Assembly: GCF_022549675.1 (NCBI RefSeq)
Contig: NZ_JAKZGR010000002.1
Span: 124,001 to 188,000, forward strand
DNA length: 64,000 nucleotides
Source: Belliella kenyensis
Lineage (GTDB): Bacteria; Bacteroidota; Bacteroidia; Cytophagales; Cyclobacteriaceae
Reading direction: 5' to 3'
Shown: piece after piece, positions 9,215 through 20,805 of the stretch
Position numbering within the stretch: position 1 is the first letter of the stretch
How the letters are laid out: every line of letters starts with the position of its first letter
Notes under the pieces: model-generated
What the model was told of the DNA's origin: nothing
The model's database searches: none
Seen by the model: the letters and a program-made list of their open reading frames with translations, nothing else
Translations under genes and position numbers: made by a program

Positions 9215-9889
9215 TTAACCAAGTTTGAATTTGATTGGTAATCTCATCCTTACTCTTACTGGTCTACCTCTTTGTTTACCTGGTTCCCACTTCGGAGCGT
9301 TCTGTACTACTCTCATAGCTTCTTCGTTACATCCTCCTCCGATTCCTCTAAGTACTTCTACGTCTTGGATAGAACCATCAGTGTTTACGACGAACACTAC
9401 GTATACAGTACCTTCAATTCCCATTCTTCTAGCTTGGGTTGGATACTTAAGATTTTTTCTTAAGTATTCGTTCCATCCTTCATAGCCACCTGGAGGCATA
9501 GGTACGTTTTCTACTACGTCAAAGATTTCGTCTGCCTTTTCCACTACTGGAGCGTCAGAGATTACGATTTCTTTGATTACGGTCTCTTCTTTCACGTCCA
9601 CATCGAAGTTTACCTCGATTTTTTCTTCAATCTCAACTTCATCAGGAACTTCCTGAATGATTGGCTGCTCCACTGGCGGAGGTGGCGGTGGTGGTTGTTC
9701 TGTAATCGGAATATCCAGCAATTCTTCAAAGTCATCAGGAACCTGTCCTAAATCTTTCAGAGCAAGTGCATCATAAGACTTATGCTCAAAAGCAAGTAGA
9801 ACTAGACCTACACTGACAAGAAGACCCAAGTTCAGGAACATCCCTGATCTTTTGGTTAAATCCGCTTTTGGCGTCTTCTTAGCTTCCAT
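9215..9889 (-). CDS. TonB-family energy transducer
   Basis: A 224-residue TonB protein that couples the proton motive force, through ExbB-ExbD, to outer membrane transporters. It has a short cytoplasmic N-terminus, one membrane helix (about 17-38, MFLNLGLLVSVGLVLLAFEH), a proline-rich periplasmic stretch (EQPPPPPPPVEQP near 63-75), an acidic linker, and a complete C-terminal TonB domain. The domain shows YPTQARRMGIEGTVYV, the DGSI turn, and the closing PKWEPGKQRGRPVRVRMRLP. No exbB, exbD or SusC/SusD genes lie in the window. The gene ends 5 bp from the shared terminator and begins 71 bp after the VanZ-like gene. Confidence 0.93.
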   Translation of the reverse strand: MEAKKTPKADLTKRSGMFLNLGLLVSVGLVLLAFEHKSYDALALKDLGQVPDDFEELLDIPITEQPPPPPPPVEQPIIQEVPDEVEIEEKIEVNFDVDVKEETVIKEIVISDAPVVEKADEIFDVVENVPMPPGGYEGWNEYLRKNLKYPTQARRMGIEGTVYVVFVVNTDGSIQDVEVLRGIGGGCNEEAMRVVQNAPKWEPGKQRGRPVRVRMRLPIKFKLG

Positions 9890-9960
9890 GGTTGTTTACT
9901 TTATAAAGGTTATTAATTTATTTCCCTTTGGAGAGAACAATTCTAGTTAATTATTTTTAC

Positions 9961-10341
9961 TTATACAAGTCTCGATTGGTACTTATACAAAATATAAAAA
10001 CAAATTACGCCAACGGTTACTCCAAGGATATTTGCGGTTATGTCCATATAGTCAAATGATCTCATCGGTACCATACCCTGCAAATACTCTACTAATATAG
10101 CGAATAAAACTCCAAAAACTAAATAAATAGTGAAAAATATTTTAATATTTTTCTTTTTTGGGATTCTCAGCCATAAGAAAATCAGAACAAAAAACAGTCC
10201 AAAATGGGCTATTTTGTCAATGTGAGGAATATTTGGAGCCTTGGGTAGCTTATCGCCAGGCCGTAGCATTAGGAACAGAAGCATTCCTAACCAAAGCAAT
10301 CCAAGTATAAGCCTATTGTTTTTTTTTAAATAATCAAGCAC
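9961..10341 (-). CDS. VanZ-like family membrane protein
   Basis: A 126-residue protein with about four predicted membrane helices and the VanZ-like pattern: an N-terminal helix, [17 protein letters not shown] (residues about 41-57), a second pair of helices, and [21 protein letters not shown], with the conserved acidic and RSFDxxD residues. VanZ itself gives low-level teicoplanin resistance in enterococci, but the chromosomal homologues are of unknown function and there is no van cluster here. Its start overlaps the end of gcvH by 8 bp, so the two are likely translationally coupled. This gcvH-VanZ pairing is common in Bacteroidota. Confidence 0.8.
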   Translation of the reverse strand: MLDYLKKNNRLILGLLWLGMLLFLMLRPGDKLPKAPNIPHIDKIAHFGLFFVLIFLWLRIPKKKNIKIFFTIYLVFGVLFAILVEYLQGMVPMRSFDYMDITANILGVTVGVICFYILYKYQSRLV

Positions 10342-10711
10342 CTACCAAAGCTGCATAATCTTCAGCAGATAAAAGGTCAGCAGGGAGTTCACCAGAGAAC
10401 TTTACCTTTATCATCCATCCAGCGCCGTAAGGATCTTCATTTACTACTTCAGGTGCTGATTCCAATTCGTCATTGAATTCGATGATTTCACCTTCCAAAG
10501 GCATAAATAGGTCAGATACAGTCTTGACAGCTTCCACTGTCCCGAACACCTCGCCTGTAGCGATAGTCTCACCGACAGTTTCTACTTCTACATAGACAAT
10601 GTCACCAAGTTCTCTTTGAGCAAATTCTGTAATGCCGATGGTTGCGATGTCTCCATCTACTTTTACCCATTCGTGATCATTTGTGTACTTGAGGTCTTTA
10701 GGAAAATTCAT
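10334..10711 (-). CDS. gcvH: Glycine cleavage system H protein
   Basis: The lipoyl-carrying shuttle protein of the glycine cleavage complex, which passes the aminomethyl group from the P to the T protein. The lipoyl-lysine lies in [12 protein letters not shown] (ExxKxxS) and the N-terminus [15 protein letters not shown] is typical. I chose the ATG at 10711 (125 residues, the family norm). A GTG at 10735 would add eight residues, but it lies inside a well-formed -7 element and would probably not be transcribed. gcvP and gcvT are not in the window. It lies downstream of sprA, an arrangement seen in many Bacteroidota. Confidence 0.95.
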   Translation of the reverse strand: MNFPKDLKYTNDHEWVKVDGDIATIGITEFAQRELGDIVYVEVETVGETIATGEVFGTVEAVKTVSDLFMPLEGEIIEFNDELESAPEVVNEDPYGAGWMIKVKFSGELPADLLSAEDYAALVGA

Positions 10712-10732
10712 AGTTTGTTTTTTATAAGTGCT

Positions 10733-10763
10733 CAAAAATACAAGCTTTGAGCGTATGATAAAA
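10733..10763 (-). promoter_or_regulatory. Putative gcvH promoter
   Basis: Minus strand: TTTT at 10760-10763 (-33, one mismatch to TTTG), a spacer of exactly 19 bp, and TATTTTTG at 10740-10733 (-7, full match to TAnnTTTG). Transcription would start near 10727 and give a leader of about 16 nt, which decides for the ATG at 10711 as start. Confidence 0.55.
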
Positions 10764-10764
10764 C

Positions 10765-13700
10765 CTATTGTGCTAAATTAAATCGTAATTGGCCACCAAA
10801 TGCAGTAGAACTTCTTCTGAAAGCAGTGGTTACCCGTGGGTCATTTATATTTCTATCAAAATACAAGGTAATATTTAAGTTTTGGTTGATTACGTAGCCG
10901 ACGGTAGGTCTTATGGTAATATTTAAATTCCCGTTAGTTACCGTGCTGTTTTCATCAATCTTCCGCTGTATTTGTCTTGTATCTACTACTCTTGTATTGA
11001 TTCTGAATTGCAGATCATTCTCAAGCACTTCTTGTCTGCCTTGGATTTTGAATGGGATTTTAACACCTGATTTGGTGTAGCCTAAATCAAACCCAAAGTC
11101 TCGGCTTCTTTGTTCTGTGACTTGGGCATTGGAAAAGTTCAATCCCAAATTTCTTTCTGAATTATACTCTACAGCAATGTTCAAGCGGTCTTTTGTCAAG
11201 AAATCTATACCAATCAATGGTGCGAATCGCTCTGTCAAAATCACTTGATTCAATATGAAAATTGGGATATACATACCAAATTCATCAGTAAGTGAAGCAC
11301 CTGGGAAATTTTGTAAAGAATTGAAAAGTTCAAGACCACTTTGATATAATAGCGAGTTTGAGAAGTTACTCACTTCATAAGTAGACGAATATCCATGGGT
11401 AATGTTGATACTGGAGAAATATTCTCTTACAGCAGGGATTTGAGACAAACCTTTATAATCAAGCCTCCAGTTTGGTATTGGGAAGGTCGGGAATGGGTTT
11501 AGGTTCATTGTGTTTGGATCTGATCCTCCATAAGCTGCCAAGAATGCAAGTCCAAGCACATCTTGACCATTGATAGCATATTCTCCTCCACTTGGATTGC
11601 TAGCATTTAGTCTTCCTTGAATGATACTTCTGTAACTCGCAAAATCGTTGAAAAGTCTGGAGTTATTGTTTCGATCATCTCGTGCGAAGGTGGTTCTTAT
11701 CATGGAGTAAGTTATGCTATATCCGCCTAACCTGTTTGGACTCAAGGATCCGAATTGTCCTGGGATATCTTGTGAACTTCTGAATATCTCGCTATATTCT
11801 CCAGACTCTCGTTTTCTGGCCTCAAATGCTATTCTGAAGTCTTTGAATGGTTCAGCGATACCATTTATTTGAAGATTTTTAGCTTGATTTTGTCTGAATT
11901 GTTGTGTGAGTTCGGCACTTGGTGCGATCAGTCCATTCTCAGCTATTCCAAATCTCATATTTGGATTTTGATTTCCTAATATAAAGCCTAGTCCAGGATT
12001 TAGGAAGCTTCTATCCATTCCAAGAAGGCCTGTATTGGCCATATATCCTGGCAAGAATGTTCCTTCTATGATAGAATATCTAAAATTGACATCCTTGACC
12101 ATTGTCAAGAACTTGATGAGCTTATTGGTAAATGGCGTACCTATGGTATCCTCCGCATTCAAAGAGGGTCTACCGGGTATAGATGGCCTTTTTGGAGCTG
12201 TCAAGGCTCTGTATTTTGCACTTTTGTTATAGAGCTTGGTGAAATCTAATTTTCCTTGATACACTTGTTCCCTAGTGTTTTGGATCATATTACCAAGGGT
12301 ATCTCTTTGACCTATAGCTCCTGTCATCCAAGTGTAATCAGCTGAATACCTCACATCTGCATTGATCCAGTCTATAACCGGGATTTTGTTCAGAGGGAGC
12401 TTGTAGTTTGCATCTATTCTATGGTTATAATTCGTCGTCCTGCCAAGTCTTCTGATATTATTTCGAATAGAGTCGATTTTTGCTTGCGAATCAATGTCTC
12501 CCTCCGGTTCATCAACTACAGCCATGACCCTGCTCATAAAGTCCACTCTAAGATTTTTGGTCAAGTCCCAATTTAGATTGTAAAACCTATTGATAAAAAA
12601 GCTTTTTTGAAAAAATGGATCCACACCATCAATGCTCAGATCATCATTTCTATATTGAGTCCTCATAAATCTCCTGTCTACATCTATTCGTGCACCGACT
12701 TGAGAAGGGGAGAAGTTAAAATTAATGTCTTTGATCAATTTCAGGTACTTTCCACTTAAGAAAGAGGCATTCTTGAAAGGTTCAAAATTTAAGGGCTTGG
12801 GTTGATAATTGTAAGCAATATTTCCTACGTAGGTTTCGAAAATGTAGGATTCCGTATTGATATTACTTTGCCTGACAGATCCATAAGCATAGGAAAATGA
12901 AAAGTTGCTCAGGTCATATATTCTAGCATTGACTTTTTCTGGGTTCCTGTTTTTTCTGACATTGGTAAAACCGATATTTCTTCTCTTTACCTGATCTAGT
13001 ACTTGGGATCTATAGGCTGCTCGTTCGGCATCATTACTGAATTTGCTCAATGCGAGTTCAAAAGGTACATCTTGGTTCAGAGGATCAAACTCTGGTCTAG
13101 TGCTCGAATTTTCTAAGCTGACGTACATGGGTATGCTTACATTTAGAGCCTCAGGAAGAAGCTTCTCTACACTCACATTGGCTGAAATGTCGTATTGTGT
13201 CGTTGACTCTCTAGCTCTTTGAGTTAGTCTAGTCTCCAAGCCTCCAAATCCGAAGGTATTATGTCTTATAGAAGTGGAGATAGTCGCTATATCTGCAATT
13301 TTAGCATTCAAAATGGCGTTTGCTGCCCATCCTGCGGACTCGTTGAACCCAGTCGTTCGCAGTTCGTTTGCCCATACGCATACAGATCTTGAAGCAGTAC
13401 CAGATTCTCCAGGGTTTCTGATCCCAATCATCATCCCTTGTATGAGGCTGAGTTCTGGTCTACCTATTACCGTTACTTTGTATTGGTTGACTTCTTGTGT
13501 AAAAGGCAAATTAAGAGGGACTCTTTGGTTGTCACGTGCGACTTTTACGCCTACGATCTCAGAAATTGCGATATCAATTTCGTTTTCCAGTGGCCAAATT
13601 TGCCTTGGATCTCTTGTGCCTTTTGGCGTGATTTTTAATGGGACCTCAATTTCATAGTAGTTATCTGTATAATCTGTTCCCAGTCTCAGGAATGCAGTCA

Positions 13701-16700
13701 GTTCTCCATCTTCTGCATCATCACTATCGGCGTGAAAGAACATCTTCAACCTCTCGAATTGTACTAAATCTTGTCTGGTATTCTTGAATACTGCACGGGC
13801 ATCTCTTGCCTGAAGTTCCTCTACACACAGCCTAAGAGACTGTTCATTAAGTTGCCTTTCCACAGTAGATAAATTGTCGCGATCTCTGGTAATACCAGGT
13901 GGCAATACGTATGGGCTTTGCGTAGCACTTCCTTGACTATTTTCTTCGATATTTACAACTCCTACGGTCAAATTAGAGTTGTCAGGTTCTGGAATTTCAA
14001 AAAATCCTCTCTCAAAAAGGGATTCTTGAAAAACCCTCCATTGAGATCCTACGAGGCGGAAATTAGCCATTCTCATTACTACAGGTTGCTCAAAATCTGT
14101 GAGATATGTTCTCATAAATCTAATAGACTTGAAACCAGAAATATCTCCTTCAACCCTGTCAGGGTTTCTTACAGGGATCCTGAAAAGGTACCAGCTTACC
14201 TCATCACCACTTTGTGTCGCTGTCACCCTATCCACTATGTAATTAGAGCCTACTTCGAGTTGACCAGGTCTTAAGTCTATTTCATATTCATAGTAGCTTT
14301 CGAGTTCGTTGATCGTGTTGTCATTATTAAGGTCTTCATTGTTGGGCAAATTCGAACCTGACGGCGTGAAGGCTAGATTTTGGTTGGCAGTGATTGGGGT
14401 ATTACCTTCCATGCCATTAAAGTTTTTATATCTTTCAAGGATCTTAATATTGTTTTGGTCCAAAGTTTCATCGAGGTAGTACTGGAAATTGTCAGCAGAT
14501 GGGTCGCTCATAATTTCATTCATGGCTTGCTGTGATACACTCAACCTGTTGATAAATCGATTTCTGAAAAATTCCACTTCATCTTCGTCACGCAATCCAT
14601 CTAAACCAATATCTTGATTCTGCCTTGCCTCAGGAGAGTTGTCAAAAGCCGGTATTAAAAACTGCTCTCTTGTAATTCTACCCCATTCGGTAGTAGGGGT
14701 GTTTGACACATCGCCATCGGCTGGAAGACCATTTTCAAATCCATGTCTTCCATCTTTGATCAAATCTTCAGATACGTCTCCTAGATTGAATCGTAACTTT
14801 CCACCGGTGGTATTATTGGCATTTAACCTTCCATCTAGAACGCGTCCATTTTCTCCTTGGATAAATGGGTCTAGTAGCCAGAATTCAATATATTCTATGT
14901 TGGTGCGGTCAAAGTCCACCTCTGTAGTAATAGCTCTGGTAACACCACCGTAATTATTTCGTGGATTGGGTAATAGTCCTTCAGAAGTTAAGCTTGTATT
15001 ATAGTTATACATCCCTCTTTCTTCTGGAAAATATGCCATTTCAAATAGTGGTTCAGGTACTATAATGACATCTCTGTCTCTTCTTGGGAAGATCTCTTGT
15101 GGAATTACTCTTCTTACGTAGTGATTTTGTCTATCTTCTCTTGTGATATTGGTAGGTACTCCTGGTCCTGATTCTCTATAGAATACATTGTCAATATTGT
15201 ACCAAGAAATTTTCGCTCTTCTGTAGGCATTACCGAGTCTATCCTCGGTTAGGTCACTGAGATCAAACTGATTATCTTCGGTTTTGGGGGTGGCGGCTAG
15301 GTGCCAGTTCTGAGCAGCAGCACCTCCTAAGTTGAAAGGTGTAATGGCGGTTTCGAAATCATCAATATATGCAGCCTGCTCCCCGTTGACTCTATTAGAC
15401 GTGCCTGGGAGAAGTTGGGCAAATTCCCCGCTGAATTGTACCAGTGAGTTTTCTTTTGTATTTGTAAATGGTAGTGCGTCAGCTAGTTTTGTCAAAAACC
15501 TAGATTCGTCACTATAGTTCGCATCCAGACCCCACATGCTGTTTCTTAATGTTTCACTACCAGCAGCAATCCTCGTGATATTTGGCCTCTCATTGAGGTA
15601 TAAAAATGTACCACCAAGGTTGAATTTATCACTGAACATGTAGTCTAGTCTAGTTCCTAGTAAGCTTCTGGTTTGAAAAGAGACCAAATCAGCTTTTTCG
15701 AAAGATACATTTATTCTTTTACCAGATTGGAGTATGCCTTCGTTGAGAATCGTAAGTCTACCGATATTATAATCTATGGTGTAATCTACCCCTTCGGTCA
15801 GAGGGATATTTCCTGCGGTGACTATCACAGATCCTGGCGAGATATTCAATCCCGGAAGCATGATATCCGATGCTGAACCCGCTGTAAGTCTTCCTCGGAG
15901 AAAGTATTTATTGAGTCTGGTGACAAGTTCAGCGTCTGCTTGGGTAGTTCGGTATAATGTGTCAAAGACAAACTTGTCAATGAGTGCAGCTTCATTTGGT
16001 AAGAACCTGTTCCTCAAAGTAGCTCCAAAAGGCTCCAAAACTGGAAATACGATCATCCCTCTATCAGGGAAAATAGTGATACCCGGGATAAAGTCAAAGT
16101 TTCCATCTGGAGAAGGGTCATTTTGTGGGTTGAGATTATCTAGTCCTGTGACCCGAATCAAAGGTACATTTCTAAGATTTTGTCCTTCTAGTAAGCTTGG
16201 ATTATCAAGGCCCGTCCTGTCATCTCTATATATCACTTGAAGTTGAAAACCATCTCTTTGAATTTGGCTCGCATTCAGGTTGTAGACGTTTTTCATCATA
16301 AGATCCCATGTAGGAAGCCTTGTGTTAATCCTAGCAGGTCTCAACATTTTCATGAAGATGATTTGATCTTCGGGTCTATTTTGGTAATCCTCCGAAAGTT
16401 CTCCCACTTTGTATACGGTACCATTGTGGGTATACTCATAGGACACAGCCAAAACTTCATCATTCTGTAATTTCCTGATCAAAGAGATATAGCCGAGCTC
16501 TCTATTGAAGACAAACTCATTAGGGGCAAGCTTTCTAGCTCCATTTACTTGCTCAAAATCAGACCCTCTTACCAGGTTGAGTGTAGATTCGATGGCTGAT
16601 GACCCTGTATCAAAAGGTCTGAATGCAGGGTTACCATTTAAGTTGCTATAAAGAAGGTTAGCGTTATTTGCTGCTGGAGAACCTGGTGTACCTGATCCAA

Positions 16701-17895
16701 TATTTGGATTGTCAGGCCTAAAAACTCTCTGTCCTTCTCCCAGATCTATAAATGCCGCAAAATTTCTGAGCGTTTGCGTATTATTTGCTCTATTCATAAT
16801 GTAGACTTCCACTCTGGTGATATTTACACCAGATAGGATTTGAGGAAGACCACGAAGCCATCTTTCGTAATTGTCTCTGAAAAAATGACCTAAGAAAAAG
16901 TGTCTGTTTTCATCATATTCTGAACCTTGAACCTCAAAAGATCTTCCTTGTCCGCCACCTTCTATGATTAGCTCATCCCTTCTTCCACGCTGTGTAGATG
17001 CCACACCAGTAACAAATAATTTCCCAAATTGTAGCTGTGTTTTGACACCGAAAAGGTTTTGCGCCCCTTGGATCAAGCTGTTTTGGACTGGCATGCTGAC
17101 ATTTCCTATTTCTATTGACTTGATGATGTCTTCTTCATACCCAGTGTATTCTACTTTTAGTTGATTCTGAAAATCAAAGGTATTATTAGAATCGAAATTG
17201 GCACCAAGCTTCATCTTTTCGCCAAGAGATCCGTTTACTGACATTTGAATCTGCTGATTGAAGTTGAATCCTCCATTTTGCTGTTGTCTGATAGGTATAG
17301 CTGGATTATCTACTCTTCTGAAAATAGCACCCAAATCTAGGTTAACATACCCAGTCGGAGTTATATTAATTTGATTACCCCCAAAAATCCTATCGAGACT
17401 AGGACTGGTGGTCACAGGAGGGATGAGCCCTCTGCCACTCACAGCACTTATTCCATCAACTTCTCTAGACCTATTTCTCCAATATTCTTGTCTCAACCTA
17501 TATTCTTGAAGTTTGGAATATTCTTCAAAGTCATATTGATAGCCAGGGCTTATCATAGTCGAATCTAACTCTTCCTGTACCCTATATCTCAAAGTTGAGT
17601 CCATTTCCACCTGAACCATTTCTTGATTCGGTGAGATGGGGTAGAAGGGAGACCTGTATGAATAAGGACTCTGACTTTGATACAATGGCCTAGTGTATAG
17701 ATTTGGCCAAAGCAAAAATGACGGAAGTTTCCTTCTAGTGTTTAGGGAGTCTATCTTTGAAGATGTGCTATCTGTTTGGATTTGCTGACCCTTTGCGGTA
17801 GACAATAGTCCACACATCAACAGTAATAAAGGCACTGTTGTTACAAAAAGGCGTATTCGAACTAGCGGCAAAAAATTACTAAAACAAAATCTCAA
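10765..17895 (-). CDS. sprA: Type IX secretion system outer membrane translocon SprA/Sov
   Basis: The largest gene of the window, 2376 residues, encoding the giant single-chain beta-barrel through which type IX cargo crosses the outer membrane. Known SprA (Flavobacterium) and Sov (Porphyromonas) are about 2400-2500 residues. An N-terminal signal peptide ends near STAKGQ. Conserved stretches include the plug-region segment [19 protein letters not shown] (about 183-201), [15 protein letters not shown] (about 845-860), and many alternating strand segments up to the terminal [12 protein letters not shown], with a C-terminal barrel strand. It starts 19 bp after ruvA, so ruvA-sprA (and probably maeB) are one transcript. 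It is the functional partner of PorU, also in this window, although the genes are far apart. Confidence 0.95.
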   Translation of the reverse strand: MRFCFSNFLPLVRIRLFVTTVPLLLLMCGLLSTAKGQQIQTDSTSSKIDSLNTRRKLPSFLLWPNLYTRPLYQSQSPYSYRSPFYPISPNQEMVQVEMDSTLRYRVQEELDSTMISPGYQYDFEEYSKLQEYRLRQEYWRNRSREVDGISAVSGRGLIPPVTTSPSLDRIFGGNQINITPTGYVNLDLGAIFRRVDNPAIPIRQQQNGGFNFNQQIQMSVNGSLGEKMKLGANFDSNNTFDFQNQLKVEYTGYEEDIIKSIEIGNVSMPVQNSLIQGAQNLFGVKTQLQFGKLFVTGVASTQRGRRDELIIEGGGQGRSFEVQGSEYDENRHFFLGHFFRDNYERWLRGLPQILSGVNITRVEVYIMNRANNTQTLRNFAAFIDLGEGQRVFRPDNPNIGSGTPGSPAANNANLLYSNLNGNPAFRPFDTGSSAIESTLNLVRGSDFEQVNGARKLAPNEFVFNRELGYISLIRKLQNDEVLAVSYEYTHNGTVYKVGELSEDYQNRPEDQIIFMKMLRPARINTRLPTWDLMMKNVYNLNASQIQRDGFQLQVIYRDDRTGLDNPSLLEGQNLRNVPLIRVTGLDNLNPQNDPSPDGNFDFIPGITIFPDRGMIVFPVLEPFGATLRNRFLPNEAALIDKFVFDTLYRTTQADAELVTRLNKYFLRGRLTAGSASDIMLPGLNISPGSVIVTAGNIPLTEGVDYTIDYNIGRLTILNEGILQSGKRINVSFEKADLVSFQTRSLLGTRLDYMFSDKFNLGGTFLYLNERPNITRIAAGSETLRNSMWGLDANYSDESRFLTKLADALPFTNTKENSLVQFSGEFAQLLPGTSNRVNGEQAAYIDDFETAITPFNLGGAAAQNWHLAATPKTEDNQFDLSDLTEDRLGNAYRRAKISWYNIDNVFYRESGPGVPTNITREDRQNHYVRRVIPQEIFPRRDRDVIIVPEPLFEMAYFPEERGMYNYNTSLTSEGLLPNPRNNYGGVTRAITTEVDFDRTNIEYIEFWLLDPFIQGENGRVLDGRLNANNTTGGKLRFNLGDVSEDLIKDGRHGFENGLPADGDVSNTPTTEWGRITREQFLIPAFDNSPEARQNQDIGLDGLRDEDEVEFFRNRFINRLSVSQQAMNEIMSDPSADNFQYYLDETLDQNNIKILERYKNFNGMEGNTPITANQNLAFTPSGSNLPNNEDLNNDNTINELESYYEYEIDLRPGQLEVGSNYIVDRVTATQSGDEVSWYLFRIPVRNPDRVEGDISGFKSIRFMRTYLTDFEQPVVMRMANFRLVGSQWRVFQESLFERGFFEIPEPDNSNLTVGVVNIEENSQGSATQSPYVLPPGITRDRDNLSTVERQLNEQSLRLCVEELQARDARAVFKNTRQDLVQFERLKMFFHADSDDAEDGELTAFLRLGTDYTDNYYEIEVPLKITPKGTRDPRQIWPLENEIDIAISEIVGVKVARDNQRVPLNLPFTQEVNQYKVTVIGRPELSLIQGMMIGIRNPGESGTASRSVCVWANELRTTGFNESAGWAANAILNAKIADIATISTSIRHNTFGFGGLETRLTQRARESTTQYDISANVSVEKLLPEALNVSIPMYVSLENSSTRPEFDPLNQDVPFELALSKFSNDAERAAYRSQVLDQVKRRNIGFTNVRKNRNPEKVNARIYDLSNFSFSYAYGSVRQSNINTESYIFETYVGNIAYNYQPKPLNFEPFKNASFLSGKYLKLIKDINFNFSPSQVGARIDVDRRFMRTQYRNDDLSIDGVDPFFQKSFFINRFYNLNWDLTKNLRVDFMSRVMAVVDEPEGDIDSQAKIDSIRNNIRRLGRTTNYNHRIDANYKLPLNKIPVIDWINADVRYSADYTWMTGAIGQRDTLGNMIQNTREQVYQGKLDFTKLYNKSAKYRALTAPKRPSIPGRPSLNAEDTIGTPFTNKLIKFLTMVKDVNFRYSIIEGTFLPGYMANTGLLGMDRSFLNPGLGFILGNQNPNMRFGIAENGLIAPSAELTQQFRQNQAKNLQINGIAEPFKDFRIAFEARKRESGEYSEIFRSSQDIPGQFGSLSPNRLGGYSITYSMIRTTFARDDRNNNSRLFNDFASYRSIIQGRLNASNPSGGEYAINGQDVLGLAFLAAYGGSDPNTMNLNPFPTFPIPNWRLDYKGLSQIPAVREYFSSINITHGYSSTYEVSNFSNSLLYQSGLELFNSLQNFPGASLTDEFGMYIPIFILNQVILTERFAPLIGIDFLTKDRLNIAVEYNSERNLGLNFSNAQVTEQRSRDFGFDLGYTKSGVKIPFKIQGRQEVLENDLQFRINTRVVDTRQIQRKIDENSTVTNGNLNITIRPTVGYVINQNLNITLYFDRNINDPRVTTAFRRSSTAFGGQLRFNLAQ

Positions 17896-17914
17896 TTGTT
17901 TATCAATTAAAGGA

Positions 17915-18514
17915 CTAAGTAGACTTTAAAGATGCTTTAATTAAATCTTCTAAGGAAATTTCCGAACCATTTTTTTTCAAAATCGTTGCAATATTTTTCT
18001 CTGCAATTGCTTTTGAAAATCCCAAAGTGATTAGTGCCTGTAACGCCTCTTCTTTAATTTTATTGTTATTGGAAATGAAACCAGCTGTAGACGTTCCGCC
18101 ATCTGCTATGGAATCTTTTTTTACTTTATCTTTTAATTCTAAAACTATTCGCTGTGCTGTTTTTGTCCCTACACCTTTTACATTTTGTATTGTCTTGAAA
18201 TCTTCCTGAACAATTGCAGTTTCAAGCTCTTCACTACTCAATGAAGACAAAATCATCAAACCTGTATTTGGTCCTACACCGCTTATAGATATCAGATTGA
18301 GGAAAAGTCTTTTTTCTTTTTCTTCTTTGAAGCCGTAGAGAGTATGTGCATCTTCCTTGATATGCAAAAAAGTGAGGAGCATGACTTGCTCCTCATCTTT
18401 TATTTTGGAATAGGTTTGCAGTGAGATTTTCACTTGGTAACCGATTCCATTGATATCAATGATTACATAAGTTGGGTCTTTGAAGACCAATTTACCTTTT
18501 AGATATGCTATCAT
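17915..18514 (-). CDS. ruvA: Holliday junction branch migration protein RuvA
   Basis: A 199-residue RuvA, the tetrameric DNA-binding subunit that positions RuvB at Holliday junctions. The OB-fold N-terminus (MIAYLKGKLVFKDPTYVIIDINGIGY), the two helix-hairpin-helix units (LISISGVGPNTGL and IQNVKGVGTKTAQRIVLELK, about 71-125) and the C-terminal domain III (EEALQALITLGFSKAIAEKNI) are all present. Length is normal. The start overlaps the stop of the malic enzyme gene by 4 bp. ruvB and ruvC are not adjacent, which is usual for Bacteroidota. Confidence 0.96.
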   Translation of the reverse strand: MIAYLKGKLVFKDPTYVIIDINGIGYQVKISLQTYSKIKDEEQVMLLTFLHIKEDAHTLYGFKEEKEKRLFLNLISISGVGPNTGLMILSSLSSEELETAIVQEDFKTIQNVKGVGTKTAQRIVLELKDKVKKDSIADGGTSTAGFISNNNKIKEEALQALITLGFSKAIAEKNIATILKKNGSEISLEDLIKASLKST

Positions 18515-20784
18515 AATTGATTTGTGGATTGAGCATCTACTACTGCGATAGCGACCATATTGACGATTTCTCGTATGGAGCTGCCTAGCTGGAGGATATG
18601 TACGGGCTTGTTCATACCTAATAGAACTGGTCCGATAGCTTCTGCATTTCCGATTTCTGAGAGTAATTTGTATGCTATATTTCCAGAGCTGAGATCAGGA
18701 AAAATTAAAGTATTAGCTTTTTTACCGATCAAAGCACTGAATGGATAATTTTCTCTTTGAATTTCTTCATTGAGTGCTACATTAGCTTGCATTTCTCCTT
18801 CTATGACCAAATCAGGATATTTTTGCTTTGCCATAGCTGTAGCTTTAGCTGTTTTTGAAGCTACATCCCCTTTTGCTGATCCAAAATTAGAATAAGACAA
18901 GACGGCAACTCTAGGATCTATGTCAAAGAATTTCACACCATTGGCGGTAAGTCCTATGATTTCAACTAGCTCCTCTGCTGAAGGGTTGAGGTTGACAGTG
19001 GTGTCAGCAAAGAAGTAAGGGCCTTTATCTGTATTCATAATGTACATACCCGCTACTCTTTCTGTACCTGGCTTTACGCCTATGACGTGAAGAGATGGCA
19101 AGATTGTTTTAGGGTAATCTTTGGTCAAGCCAGAAATTAAGGCATCTGCTTCACCTAGTTCCACCATCATGGCTCCATAGTAGTTTCTATCTCTCATTTG
19201 CCTCATGGCTTCTTTGAGAGTCAATCCTTTTCTTTGACGCTTTTTGAATAGAATTTCACCATACATCTGGAGCTTATCTGGCTGGCTATATGGATCGATG
19301 ATCGTTACATCATTCAAGTCTAGCTTATTCTCTAAGATTAGCTGATTGATTTTTTCTTGATTTCCTAGCAAGATTGGTATAGCGATTTTCTCATCACGTA
19401 TTGTCTGAGCTGCTTTGAGTATCTTAACATTATCTGCTTCAGCAAATACAATTCGTTTTGGATTTTTCTTAGCTCTTGCAATGACTCTTGACATGAGTCT
19501 TTGATCGATACCTATTCTCTCCTGTAACTCTAGTTCATAAGCTTCCCAGTCTAAGATTGCAGACTTTGCCACTCCAGAGTCCATAGCAGCTTTGGCAACG
19601 GCAGGAGATATGGTAGTGATTAGTCGAGGGTCAAATGGTTTTGGTATCAAGTAAGTTGGACCAAAGGCTAATTTATTGTCACCATAGGCTTTATTCACGA
19701 TTTCAGGCACTGGCTCTTTGGCTAGCTTGGCTATAGCTTTGGCTGCGGCAAGTTTCATCTCTTCGTTGATAGCCGTAGCTCTTACATCTAATGCACCTCT
19801 GAAGATGTAGGGGAACCCAAGGACATTGTTCACCTGATTAGGATAATCAGACCTTCCAGTGGCCATGATTAAATCTTCCCTTGCTGCCATAGCAATTTCA
19901 TAAGGTATCTCCGGATCTGGATTAGCTAGCGCAAAAACTATTGGGTTTGGTGCCATCACTTTGATTTGTTCTCCTGACACAATGTTGCCAGCTGACAAAC
20001 CTAAGAAAACATCGGCATTGAACAGGGCTTCTGTCAATGTAGTGATATCTCTTCGGGTAGTTGCAAATTCACTTTTGATTTCATCCAAATTGACACGATC
20101 GGTGCGAATTGCTCCTTCTTTGTCGCACATGACAATGTTTTCCCGCCTTACACCAAGGCTCATGTAGAATCGTGTACAAGATACTGCTGATGCACCTGCA
20201 CCATTTACTACAAGCCTAATATCTTCTATGTTTTTGCCTACGATTTCTAGTGCGTTCAACAAAGCTGCTCCTGAAATGATCGCTGTACCATGTTGGTCAT
20301 CATGCATCACAGGAATTTTCATTTGCTGCTTAAGGGTAGTCTCAATTTCGAAACACTCAGGAGCTTTGATGTCTTCCAAGTTTACACCTCCAAAAGTCGG
20401 CTCTAATGATTTGATGATATCAATTAATTTTTTTGGGTCTTTTTCATCGATTTCGATATCAAAAACGTCAATTCCCGCAAATTTTTTGAAAAGAACACCT
20501 TTTCCCTCCATAACTGGTTTGGAAGCCTCTGGTCCTATGTCTCCTAGACCAAGCACTGCTGTACCATTAGAAATAACGGCTACAAGGTTTCCTTTAGAGG
20601 TGTATTTGTATACATTTTCTTTATTAGCTTCTATTTCCTTGCATGGCTCTGCTACTCCAGGTGAGTAGGCTAGAGCCAAGTCAAGTTGACTAGATAATGG
20701 TTTTGTTGGGATTACTTCTATTTTTCCTGGACTGCCCAGGGTGTGATAATTTAAAGCGTCTTCTTTTCTAATTTTAATCGCCAT
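18511..20784 (-). CDS. maeB: NADP-dependent malic enzyme with phosphotransacetylase-like C-terminal domain
   Basis: A 757-residue hybrid malic enzyme that decarboxylates malate to pyruvate with reduction of NADP. The malic N-domain (about 10-155) has ALAYSPGVAEPC and PVMHDDQHGTA. The NAD(P)-binding domain (about 160-400) has VVNGAGASAVSC and FALANPDPEI. From about residue 430 to the end is a phosphate acetyltransferase-like domain (RIVFAEADNVKIL, then LGMNKPVHILQLGSSI). In characterised MaeB proteins this C-terminal part is regulatory, sensing acetyl-CoA, and not catalytic. It lies between the DUF4837 gene (21 bp) and ruvA (4-bp overlap). Confidence 0.95.
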   Translation of the reverse strand: MAIKIRKEDALNYHTLGSPGKIEVIPTKPLSSQLDLALAYSPGVAEPCKEIEANKENVYKYTSKGNLVAVISNGTAVLGLGDIGPEASKPVMEGKGVLFKKFAGIDVFDIEIDEKDPKKLIDIIKSLEPTFGGVNLEDIKAPECFEIETTLKQQMKIPVMHDDQHGTAIISGAALLNALEIVGKNIEDIRLVVNGAGASAVSCTRFYMSLGVRRENIVMCDKEGAIRTDRVNLDEIKSEFATTRRDITTLTEALFNADVFLGLSAGNIVSGEQIKVMAPNPIVFALANPDPEIPYEIAMAAREDLIMATGRSDYPNQVNNVLGFPYIFRGALDVRATAINEEMKLAAAKAIAKLAKEPVPEIVNKAYGDNKLAFGPTYLIPKPFDPRLITTISPAVAKAAMDSGVAKSAILDWEAYELELQERIGIDQRLMSRVIARAKKNPKRIVFAEADNVKILKAAQTIRDEKIAIPILLGNQEKINQLILENKLDLNDVTIIDPYSQPDKLQMYGEILFKKRQRKGLTLKEAMRQMRDRNYYGAMMVELGEADALISGLTKDYPKTILPSLHVIGVKPGTERVAGMYIMNTDKGPYFFADTTVNLNPSAEELVEIIGLTANGVKFFDIDPRVAVLSYSNFGSAKGDVASKTAKATAMAKQKYPDLVIEGEMQANVALNEEIQRENYPFSALIGKKANTLIFPDLSSGNIAYKLLSEIGNAEAIGPVLLGMNKPVHILQLGSSIREIVNMVAIAVVDAQSTNQL

Positions 20785-20805
20785 AAAGGTATGTAGTTTA
20801 GTCTC

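Noticed and set aside
9961-10341. VanZ-like gene as glycopeptide resistance
   Set aside because: No other van gene is present and chromosomal VanZ-like proteins are widespread without resistance.
13274-13657. 127-codon plus-strand open frame inside sprA
   Set aside because: Lies antisense in a clear giant gene, with no family likeness; a shadow frame, as are the other long antisense frames at 15818-16240 and 20228-20668.
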